From contig CAMVUB010000007.1 of the NCBI GenBank assembly GCA_947170495.1, positions 1 to 59,435 of the forward strand: DNA of 59,435 bases, in the 5' to 3' direction. The translations under genes and the position numbers were made by a program. The DNA is from an uncultured Prevotellaceae bacterium (lineage in GTDB: Bacteria; Bacteroidota; Bacteroidia; Bacteroidales; Bacteroidaceae). The notes under the pieces were generated by a model. The model saw nothing but the letters and a program-made list of their open reading frames with translations, did not search any database and was not told where the DNA came from. Positions 53,401-59,435 of the stretch are shown here, piece after piece (the stretch's first letter is position 1; each line of letters starts with the position of its first letter).

Positions 53401-53605
53401 CACGATGATTATAGGTATGATACCTCTCGTGATTGAGGGCGGAGCCGGAGCCAACGGTAACCGCGCCTTGGCATTAGGCGTCATCGGCGGCATGAGCATA
53501 GGTACTATCGCCCTGCTCTTCGTCGTTCCGGCCTTCTTCATAGTGTTCCAGAATCTGCATGAGCGGTTCCAAGGTAAGACCAATTCTGAAGTTGCCACGG
53601 CATAA
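50447..53605 (+). CDS. RND efflux pump permease (AcrB/HAE1 type)
   Basis: 1052 residues, inner-membrane proton-driven exporter. N-terminal INKYVMACAISIVIALVGY (TM1) and PVEQYPDIAPPTVQISTSY are typical of the HAE1 group. The proton-relay aspartate pair appears as GTVVDDAIVVVEAVMAKM in TM4. Two large periplasmic loops and a 12-TM layout fit. The exported compounds cannot be read from the sequence. It is translated between adaptor and channel genes in one operon. Confidence 0.95.
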   Translation: MKNNIFINKYVMACAISIVIALVGYISINTLPVEQYPDIAPPTVQISTSYSGADENTIMKSVIQPLEEAINGVTDMTYMTSKASSDGSVEINVFFKQGTDPDMATVNVQNRVSRAQALLPADVNQVGVKVEKRQNNILQIFAVRSADGKYDEDFVSNYVDINIKPRLMRITGVGNVQSFGNTYALRIWLKPDVMAQYNLTPNDIFSAIGGQSFVAAVGSLGEQSENSYQYSMQYKGTLKTVEEFNDIVVRTDEGGHLLRLSDVAEVKIGAMSYNFTSSIMDSPGAMFLVFAAPGANATEVNANINKTFEELKETMPAGMEFVTLMTSDDFLFAAFHNVIETLVIAIILVILVVFFFLQNFKATLIPSISIIVSLLGTFAIVKMAGFSLNILTLFALVLAIGTVVDDAIVVVEAVMAKMENGISDAREATRQAMNEVSVAVVSCTLVFMAVFVPVMFMPGTSGTFFTQFGVTIASSVGLSCISALTLCPALCAIMMRVTEGKETGKSLTYYTKRAYEVSYNAISAKYSSAVQKFIKRPVVSWILLAVAGGLLVFFMKSLPSGLVPQEDQGVFLLEIHAPEGSTLKQTREMVKKLEDKVKKIPEMESYAVSCGYAMLSGAGSNYATMVVRLKNWDEREGLEHNIAFVAERFMMDCEDIKELSVMPFVMPQIPGYGTSNDINLVVEDPTDGNLSEFAHYTDLLMAKLSERPEVASAMSTYSERFPKYQVDVDAAQCDRAGVSPADVLNTLGAYCGGAYIGNFNQFGKVYRIMAAASPEYRLDPQSLQNIFMQVKGGKMTPISEFVSLKQIVGPSNIEHFNLFQSITCYVTPGAGYTEGDVHKVIDEVFKEVMPPTATYEYSGMSRELEEAAGSNATAVIYLVCVILIYLILASLYNSWFTPMAVLLSVPFGLMGAFVFAYIGYKYQIPGMDNNIYLQTGVIMLIGLLAKTAILITEFATERRAQGMSIIDAAFEACKERLRPILMTVLTMIIGMIPLVIEGGAGANGNRALALGVIGGMSIGTIALLFVVPAFFIVFQNLHERFQGKTNSEVATA

Positions 53606-53645
53606 CGTAACAACGTTATATCGAAATCCTGAAATATCGAATGAT
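53606..53645. repeat. Octamer array between pump and channel genes
   Basis: CGTAACAA, CGTTATAT, CGAAATCC, TGAAATAT, CGAATGAT: five 8-nt units of the same family as 50400-50442, running into the next start codon. Confidence 0.85.
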
Positions 53646-55050
53646 TATGAAATTCAAGAATATATTCATCGCTGCAGCCGTAAGCCTCCTGCTTACGAGC
53701 TGCGGCCTCTACAAGAAATATGAGCCGAAGGCGGACATCCCCGCCAATGTAATGGGCACCGGCACGGCGGCCGTGAGCCTCACAGGCGACGCCGTGAACG
53801 CGGAGTCGGCGCCGAAGCCGCTGTCGTGGCGCCAGTTCTTCGTTGACCCGCTGCTGCAAAAGCTCATCGAGCAGGCGCTGGCCAACAACACCGACCTGGC
53901 CTCCGCGCGCATCGCCGTGGAGCAGAGCGAAGCCTCGCTGAAAGCTGCGCGCCTGGCCTACCTGCCCTCCTTCAGCATCGCGCCGCAGGGCACCCTGTCG
54001 AGCTTCGACCGCAGCCCCGTCGCGAAGTCCTACAACCTGCCGCTGCAGATGAACTGGGATGTGGAGCTCTTCGGCGGCATCACCAGCCGCAAGCGCGCCG
54101 CCAAGGCCGTGATGCTGCAGGCACAATACATGGAAGATGCCGTGCGCTCCAACCTCGTCAGCAGCGTGGCGCAGTACTACTGCCTGCTGCAGGTCCTCGA
54201 CCGCGAACTGGAAATCCTCACCCTCACCGACAGCCTCTGGAACGCCTCGCTGGAGACACAGCGGGCGCTGTGGGAGAACGGCCAGACCTACTCCACCGCC
54301 GTCAACCAGCAGGAAGCCTCATGGCTCAGCGTGAAGACACAGATCGTGGACACGCGCCGCAGCATACACTCCACCGAGAACGCCCTCTGCGAGTTGCTGG
54401 CCATACCCCCGCAGCACATCGCACGCACCACATGGGGCACCCACGCCCTCATCGCCCCCGAGGTGGGCAACGTGCCCGGCCACTACCCCGCCGAGATGCT
54501 GCTGCGCCGACCTGACATCCGCTTGGCCGACCAGATGATAGCAGAAGCCTACTACGGCACCCAGAACGCCCGCTCGGCCTTCTTCCCCTCGCTGTCGCTC
54601 TCCGGGCTGCTCGGATGGACCAACTCCGGCGGCGGCGCCGTCATGGACCCGGGAGGCCTGCTCCTCAACCTCGTCGGTCAGCTCACACAGCCCATCTTCC
54701 AGCGCGGCAAGCTAAAGGCCAACCTGAAGATTGCCAAGCTCAGTGAGCAGGACATGCGCAACCAGTATGTACAGACCGTTATCGAAGCCGGCAACCAGGT
54801 CAACGAGGCCCTCGCCGACTGCCATGCGGCCACCGAGAAGCACCACTTCTACCAGCGACAGGTCGCCGTGCTCCACGAGGCCTACAAGGGCACCCACGAG
54901 CTGATGGACAACGGCAAGGCCAGCTATCTCGAAGTGCTCACCGCTCAAGAGTCGCTGCTCAACGCACAACTCAACGAAGCCATGAACATGTACGATGGTG
55001 CCCAAGCCGTCATCGCCCTCTACATCGCCCTCGGCGGCGGTGGAGAGTAA
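53641..55050 (+). CDS. TolC-family outer-membrane efflux lipoprotein (NodT/OprM type)
   Basis: 469 residues. Lipobox LLTSC (near residue 21). Two OEP repeats: LIEQALANNTDLASARIAVEQSE, and later ADQMIAEAYYGTQNARSAFFPSLSLSGLLGW with LIGQ-like LVGQLTQPIFQRGKLKANLKI. Forms the outer-membrane duct for the adaptor/pump pair upstream. Start 53641 or the next ATG at 53647. Confidence 0.92.
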   Translation: MIMKFKNIFIAAAVSLLLTSCGLYKKYEPKADIPANVMGTGTAAVSLTGDAVNAESAPKPLSWRQFFVDPLLQKLIEQALANNTDLASARIAVEQSEASLKAARLAYLPSFSIAPQGTLSSFDRSPVAKSYNLPLQMNWDVELFGGITSRKRAAKAVMLQAQYMEDAVRSNLVSSVAQYYCLLQVLDRELEILTLTDSLWNASLETQRALWENGQTYSTAVNQQEASWLSVKTQIVDTRRSIHSTENALCELLAIPPQHIARTTWGTHALIAPEVGNVPGHYPAEMLLRRPDIRLADQMIAEAYYGTQNARSAFFPSLSLSGLLGWTNSGGGAVMDPGGLLLNLVGQLTQPIFQRGKLKANLKIAKLSEQDMRNQYVQTVIEAGNQVNEALADCHAATEKHHFYQRQVAVLHEAYKGTHELMDNGKASYLEVLTAQESLLNAQLNEAMNMYDGAQAVIALYIALGGGGE

Positions 55051-55056
55051 GCAGCG

Positions 55057-56151
55057 ATGCGCCACATCCTGCTGACCATACTCCTTGCGCTCCTGTGCGG
55101 CGGCTCCCTCAACAGAGTCACCGCGCAGGAACGTAAGACAAGGCTCAAGACCCGTGTGCAGAAGCACAAGGAAAAAATCAAGCTCGTAGCCGACAGCGTG
55201 GATAGTGTTCTCGCACACCGCTTCTACAACAAGACCGGCTACGACACCAACTACGTCAAGCGCCCCATCGGCATGATCACCGCCAAGCTGCGCGTCAACC
55301 TCTCCGGCGACGACTTCAACGTCAAGGGCACCATCGACAACCTCGAGGGCGACATGAGCTACCTCAACGGTCTCAGCACCACCGCACACCTCCACACCCG
55401 CTTCAAGAACACCATCAGCATCGGCGCCTCCTACCGCGGCCTCGGCGCCTCCTTCGCCATCAACCCCGCCAAGATGGCCGGCAAATACACCGACTACGAG
55501 TTCAACCTCGTCTATTACAGCCGCCGCTTCAGTCTCGACGGCAGCTACCACCGCTCCACGTCACTCTCCGGCGACCTCACTATCGGCGACAACGAGTACA
55601 CGCTCCAGGAGAACGACGTCAACCTCAAGATGGGCAACCTGGCCGCCTACTACGTCTTCAACCACCGCCGCTTCTCCTACCCCGCCGCCTTCTCGCAGAG
55701 CTGGGTGCAGCGCCGCTCCGCGGGCTCCTTCCTCCTCGGACTCAGCATACAGTACGGCCATATAGAGGCGCGCGACGAACTCAAGGAGCGGCGCCCCGAG
55801 TTCCCCGTCTTCGACGTCCGCATCGGCAACCTCGGCCTCGGCGGCGGCTACGCCTACAACCTCGTCGTCGGCAAGCGCCGCCAGTGGCTCCTCCACGCCT
55901 CCATGACACCCACCATCGTAGTCTATAACTATAACAAAATTACCCTCAACGACACAGAGATACACGCCAAGCACATCCGCTTCAACATGATTTTCAACGA
56001 GCGCATCGCCATCGTCTGGAACTTCTCGCCACGCTACTACGCCGCCGCCACCCTCACCATGAGCAACTCCATCTTCGACGACAATGTCATGGTCGTCAAC
56101 CAGAACAAATGGCGTGCCCGCGCCACCTTCGGCGTCCGCCTCTGGAAATAG
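55057..56151 (+). CDS. DUF4421-type outer-membrane beta-barrel protein
   Basis: 364 residues. Signal peptide ending RVTAQ (residue 24). A basic stretch (RKTRLKTRVQKHKEKIK), then alternating strands (FKNTISIGASYRGLGASFAI, DYEFNLVYYSRRFSLDGSYH) and a C-terminal aromatic end (ATFGVRLWK), as in outer-membrane barrels. It resembles DUF4421, with the phrase YDTNYVKRPI near its start. Six bases after the channel gene, so likely the last gene of the operon. Function unknown. Confidence 0.7.
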   Translation: MRHILLTILLALLCGGSLNRVTAQERKTRLKTRVQKHKEKIKLVADSVDSVLAHRFYNKTGYDTNYVKRPIGMITAKLRVNLSGDDFNVKGTIDNLEGDMSYLNGLSTTAHLHTRFKNTISIGASYRGLGASFAINPAKMAGKYTDYEFNLVYYSRRFSLDGSYHRSTSLSGDLTIGDNEYTLQENDVNLKMGNLAAYYVFNHRRFSYPAAFSQSWVQRRSAGSFLLGLSIQYGHIEARDELKERRPEFPVFDVRIGNLGLGGGYAYNLVVGKRRQWLLHASMTPTIVVYNYNKITLNDTEIHAKHIRFNMIFNERIAIVWNFSPRYYAAATLTMSNSIFDDNVMVVNQNKWRARATFGVRLWK

Positions 56152-56381
56152 TGTATCACGCGCGCGTACATTAATATTATATAAGAGAGAGTTAAAAGGG
56201 GGAGTTAAAGGGGAAGTTAAGCTCTTCATGCTGGGAGTTAAGCCAGCAAGCTTGCAGGATGACACCTGTACGCTCACTCTTTTACTCTCCTAAAAGCTCT
56301 TTCTTTTGTTAAACTTTCTTAAAAGTTGAGTGTTTTGGGGTAAAATGAGGGCGTTTTGGGCATTTTCCGGGGGTGAGGGCA
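56152..56381. other. Intergenic stretch before the str operon promoter
   Basis: No gene found. It contains an array of AGTTAAAAGGGGG and AGTTAAAGGGGA units (56190-56222) and a small hairpin GCTGG/CCAGC near 56230-56248. No clear terminator for the preceding operon was seen. Confidence 0.5.
56190..56222. repeat. 12-13-nt array upstream of rpsL
   Basis: AGTTAAAAGGGGG, AGTTAAAGGGGA and a partial AGTTAAGC follow each other, with another GGAGTTAAGCC nearby. Confidence 0.7.
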
Positions 56382-56411
56382 TTGTCATATGGGGGATTTT
56401 GCCTACCTTTG
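56382..56411 (+). promoter_or_regulatory. Promoter of the str operon
   Basis: TTG (56382-56384), 19 nt, TACCTTTG (56404-56411). Confidence 0.75.
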
Positions 56412-56531
56412 CAGCCCGAAATGGGCATATTATGCCCTTTTGACTTGTGCCTCGGCACGAAATCAACTGTGCTTCGGCACGCCAAACTACTTGATAATTA
56501 CACAATAATAATAAATTAAAAACAAAACAAC
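56412..56531 (+). promoter_or_regulatory. Structured leader of rpsL
   Basis: Three hairpins in ~60 nt: GGGCAT/ATGCCC (56423-56437) followed by TTTT, terminator-like; then GTGC-CTCG-GCAC (56447-56458) and GTGC-TTCG-GCAC (56469-56480), two near-identical tetraloop hairpins 22 nt apart. An alternative GCCC/GGGC pairing (56414-56417 with 56423-56426) would compete with the first hairpin if transcription starts early enough. Attenuation is an inference. Confidence 0.55.
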
Positions 56532-56915
56532 ATGCCTACAATTCAACAACTCGTGCGGAAAGGTCGCACGGTGCTTGTGGACAAGAGCAAGAGCCCCGCT
56601 TTGGACAGCTGCCCCCAGCGTCGCGGTGTCTGCGTTCGCGTCTATACCACAACACCTAAGAAGCCTAACTCCGCCATGCGTAAGGTTGCGCGTGTGCGCC
56701 TTACCAACACAAAGGAAGTCAACAGCTACATCCCCGGTGAGGGTCACAACCTGCAGGAGCACAGCATCGTGCTGGTGCGCGGCGGTCGTGTGAAGGATCT
56801 CCCCGGTGTACGTTATCACATCGTTCGCGGTACGCTCGATACGGCCGGTGTTGCCAACCGCACTCAGCGTCGCTCCAAGTACGGTGCCAAGCGTCCGAAG
56901 GCTGCTAAGAAGTAA
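56532..56915 (+). CDS. rpsL: 30S ribosomal protein S12
   Basis: 127 residues. Decoding-centre protein of the small subunit. [20 protein letters not shown] at the N-terminus, the universally conserved [18 protein letters not shown], and a C-terminus [17 protein letters not shown]. First gene of the str operon. Confidence 0.99.
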   Translation: MPTIQQLVRKGRTVLVDKSKSPALDSCPQRRGVCVRVYTTTPKKPNSAMRKVARVRLTNTKEVNSYIPGEGHNLQEHSIVLVRGGRVKDLPGVRYHIVRGTLDTAGVANRTQRRSKYGAKRPKAAKK

Positions 56916-57041
56916 CAAATTAAAAACGTTTTGTGCTAGTATAAACGCGGTTGAGTAAATGTGCCGGGCACTCGCGACGAGGCGATGGCGCGTTGAAGAA
57001 AACAAACGAATACAGCCCAAACAAGTAAAAATCACAAAACA

Positions 57042-57518
57042 ATGCGTAAAGCAAAACCAAAGAAAAGACTGGTCCTTCCCGATCCTGTGTATGGTGATGT
57101 GAAGGTGTCAAAGTTCGTCAACCACTTGATGTATGACGGCAAGAAGAGCATCTCGTATCGTATCTTCTATGATGCTCTCGAAATCGTAAAGAACAAGATG
57201 CAGAACGAAGAGAAGTCCTCCCTGGAAATCTGGAAGGAGGCTCTTCAGAAGGTGACCCCTCAGGTGGAGGTGAAGAGCCGCCGTATCGGTGGTGCTACCT
57301 TCCAGGTGCCTACTGAGATCCGTCCCAGCCGTAAGGAGAGCGTCTCGATGAAGAACCTCATCCTGTATGCCCGCAAGCGCGGCGGCAAGACGATGGCCGA
57401 CAAGCTCGCTGCTGAGATCATGGATGCCTACAACGAGCAGGGCGGTGCCTTCAAGCGTAAGGAGGACATGCACCGCATGGCTGAGGCTAACCGTGCATTC
57501 GCACACTTCCGCTTCTAA
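57042..57518 (+). CDS. rpsG: 30S ribosomal protein S7
   Basis: 158 residues. Nucleates the 16S rRNA 3' major domain. [40 protein letters not shown] and the C-terminal [10 protein letters not shown] are typical. The 126-nt gap after rpsL has no other gene. In E. coli S7 represses translation by binding the corresponding intergenic RNA; whether that applies here is not shown. Confidence 0.99.
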   Translation: MRKAKPKKRLVLPDPVYGDVKVSKFVNHLMYDGKKSISYRIFYDALEIVKNKMQNEEKSSLEIWKEALQKVTPQVEVKSRRIGGATFQVPTEIRPSRKESVSMKNLILYARKRGGKTMADKLAAEIMDAYNEQGGAFKRKEDMHRMAEANRAFAHFRF

Positions 57519-57538
57519 TCACAAACATCAAGTAGAAA

Positions 57539-59435
57539 ATGGCAAAACAAGATCTGCATTTGACCCGTAACATCGGTATCATGGCCCACATCGATGCCGG
57601 TAAGACCACTACGTCTGAGCGTATCCTCTTCTACACGGGTCTGACCCACAAGATTGGCGAGGTGCACGACGGCGCTGCCACCATGGACTGGATGGCCCAG
57701 GAGCAGGAGCGCGGTATCACCATCACCTCTGCTGCCACGACGACGTTCTGGAACTGGAACGGCAACAAGTATAAGATCAACTTAATCGACACTCCGGGAC
57801 ACGTGGATTTCACCGCTGAGGTGGAGCGTTCTCTGCGCGTATTGGACGGCGCTGTCGCTGCCTACTGTGCTGTAGGTGGTGTGGAGCCCCAGTCCGAGAC
57901 GGTGTGGCGTCAGGCTGACAAGTATAACGTTCCCCGCATCGGCTACGTGAACAAGATGGACCGTAGCGGTGCCGACTTCTTCGAGGTCGTGCGCCAGATG
58001 AAGGATGTCCTGGGTGCTAAGGCTGTGCCCGTGGTCATCCCCATCGGTGCTGAGGAGAACTTCAAGGGCGTGGTTGACCTCATTAAGATGAAGGCTATCC
58101 TGTGGCACGACGAGACGATGGGCGCTGAGTACAGCGTCGAGGAGATTCCCGCTGACCTCGTTGACGAGGCTCAGGAGTGGCGCGACAAGATGCTGGAGAC
58201 GGTGGCTGAGTACGACGAGGCCCTCATGGAGAAGTTCTTCGACGATCCCAGCAGCATCACCGAGGAGGAAATCCTCACCGCCCTGCGCGCTGCCACCGTC
58301 AGCATGGAGATCACTCCCATGCTCTGCGGTTCCAGCTTCAAGAACAAGGGCGTGCAGACGCTGCTTGACTACGTCTGCGCCTTCCTGCCCAGCCCGCTGG
58401 ACACGCCCAACGTCGTGGGTACGAACCCCGAGACGGGCGACGAGGAAGACCGCAAGCCCAGCGAGGACGAGAAGACCAGCGCACTGGCCTTCAAGATCGC
58501 TACCGACCCGTATGTGGGCCGCCTGACCTTCATCCGCGTCTATAGCGGTAAGGTGGAGGCTGGCAGCTACATCTACAACACCCGCTCCGGCAAGAAGGAG
58601 CGCGTGAGCCGTCTGTTCCAGATGCACTCCAACCACCAGAACCCCGTGGAGGTCATCGGTGCCGGTGATATCGGCGCAGGTGTCGGCTTCAAGGATATCC
58701 GCACAGGTGACACCCTCTGCGACGAGGATGCACCCATCGTGCTGGAGTCTATGGACTTCCCCGATCCCGTGATCGGTATCGCCGTGGAGCCCAAGACGCA
58801 GAAGGACCTCGACAAGCTCAGCAACGGCCTCGCCAAGCTGGCAGAGGAGGATCCCACCTTCACCGTCCGCACCGACGAGCAGAGCGGCCAGACCGTCATC
58901 AGCGGTATGGGCGAGCTCCACTTGGACATCATCATCGACCGTCTGAAGCGCGAGTTCAAGGTAGAGTGCAACCAGGGTAAGCCCCAGGTGAACTACAAGG
59001 AGGCCATCACGAAGACCGTGAACCTCCGCGAGGTCTATAAGAAGCAGTCCGGTGGTCGCGGTAAGTTCGCTGACATCATTGTCAACGTAGGTCCCATCGA
59101 CGACGACTTCGAAGGCACAGGCCTGCAGTTCATCAACAGCGTCACCGGCGGTAACATCCCCAAGGAGTTCATCCCCGCTGTGCAGAAGGGCTTCGAGAGC
59201 GCCATGAAGAACGGCATCCTCGGCGGCTTCCCCATGGACAGCCTGAAGGTGGAACTCGTGGACGGCAGCTTCCACCCCGTGGACTCCGACCAGCTCTCCT
59301 TCGAAATCTGCGCCATCCAGGCCTACAAGAACGCCTGCGCACAGGCCAAGCCCGTGCTGATGGAGCCCATCATGAAGCTCGAGGTGGTGACACCCGAGGA
59401 GAACATGGGCGACGTCATCGGCGACCTGAACAAGC
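57539..59435 (+). CDS. fusA: Elongation factor G, 3' end outside window
   Basis: Translational GTPase that drives translocation and, with RRF, ribosome recycling. Start [20 protein letters not shown] at ATG 57539. G1 [12 protein letters not shown] (residues 16-27), G3 DTPGHVDF, G4 NKMD. Domains II-IV follow. 632 codons are present; a complete EF-G is about 700-710, so ~75 residues are missing. Twenty bases separate it from rpsG. Confidence 0.98.
   Translation, partial: MAKQDLHLTRNIGIMAHIDAGKTTTSERILFYTGLTHKIGEVHDGAATMDWMAQEQERGITITSAATTTFWNWNGNKYKINLIDTPGHVDFTAEVERSLRVLDGAVAAYCAVGGVEPQSETVWRQADKYNVPRIGYVNKMDRSGADFFEVVRQMKDVLGAKAVPVVIPIGAEENFKGVVDLIKMKAILWHDETMGAEYSVEEIPADLVDEAQEWRDKMLETVAEYDEALMEKFFDDPSSITEEEILTALRAATVSMEITPMLCGSSFKNKGVQTLLDYVCAFLPSPLDTPNVVGTNPETGDEEDRKPSEDEKTSALAFKIATDPYVGRLTFIRVYSGKVEAGSYIYNTRSGKKERVSRLFQMHSNHQNPVEVIGAGDIGAGVGFKDIRTGDTLCDEDAPIVLESMDFPDPVIGIAVEPKTQKDLDKLSNGLAKLAEEDPTFTVRTDEQSGQTVISGMGELHLDIIIDRLKREFKVECNQGKPQVNYKEAITKTVNLREVYKKQSGGRGKFADIIVNVGPIDDDFEGTGLQFINSVTGGNIPKEFIPAVQKGFESAMKNGILGGFPMDSLKVELVDGSFHPVDSDQLSFEICAIQAYKNACAQAKPVLMEPIMKLEVVTPEENMGDVIGDLNK

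Noticed and set aside
56916..57041. Extra small gene between rpsL and rpsG
   Set aside because: No open frame with a sensible start; the gap is typical of an untranslated, possibly regulatory, intergenic RNA.

Overview
The window looks like chromosomal DNA from a Bacteroidales bacterium, most likely a Prevotella-like genus. The evidence is: (i) promoters with the Bacteroidetes pattern TTG / 19-20 nt / TAnnTTTG and no obvious Shine-Dalgarno sites; (ii) lineage-typical genes (GldH, DUF3316, DUF4421, DUF4954, a Bacteroidetes-type topoisomerase IV A, RicT next to holB and gldH); (iii) three secreted giants ending in the Gly-(Ile/Leu/Val)-Tyr-Ile-(Ile/Leu)-Asn-Gly tail typical of type IX secretion (T9SS) cargo. 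No rRNA, tRNA, CRISPR, phage or IS gene was seen.

Layout. 1-5.6 kb: miaB (cut by the window edge), nagB, a heme-motif PD40 lipoprotein and a membrane protein. 5.6-17.5 kb: three T9SS-type secreted proteins (an M60 mucinase and two paralogous F5/8-domain proteins), all on the minus strand, with promoters before each and terminators after two of them. 17.5-31.6 kb: housekeeping genes (DUF4954, a methyltransferase-like protein, DUF2795, hflX, a coiled-coil lipoprotein, rsmI, tdk, AI-2E transporter, metF, holB, ricT, gldH, an FKBP lipoprotein, glyS). 31.7-36.8 kb: an SH3 protein, two MORN-type proteins and a four-repeat NPCBM-like secreted protein. 37.1-44.7 kb: topoisomerase IV A, DUF3316, an S41 protease lipoprotein and a GH2 enzyme. 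44.7-56.2 kb: a fasciclin lipoprotein facing an envelope/efflux operon (AsmA-like, DUF3467, RND adaptor, RND pump, outer-membrane channel, DUF4421). 56.4 kb to the end: the str operon rpsL-rpsG-fusA, with fusA cut by the window edge.

The most unusual feature is a set of short-period tandem arrays (units of 7, 8, 9, 10 and 12-13 bp) and palindromic GC-rich repeats. They fill many gene junctions and often run into coding sequence without breaking the frame. Four heptamer arrays occur as inverted pairs around a 30-85 nt core. In several exported proteins the start codon and hydrophobic signal peptide are built from these arrays. Two unrelated proteins (PD40 lipoprotein and S41 protease) share the same composite repeat cassette: leader heptamers, start codon, nonamer-coded basic stretch, array-coded hydrophobic stretch, lipobox. 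Other arrays lie inside hflX, the GH2 enzyme, holB and the topoisomerase gene. I know of heptanucleotide repeats in cyanobacteria and in-frame palindromic elements in Rickettsia, but not of a description of this signal-peptide-building set; that novelty could not be checked here.

All calls come from reading the sequence. Family names rest on recognised motifs and on memory of the families, with no database search.
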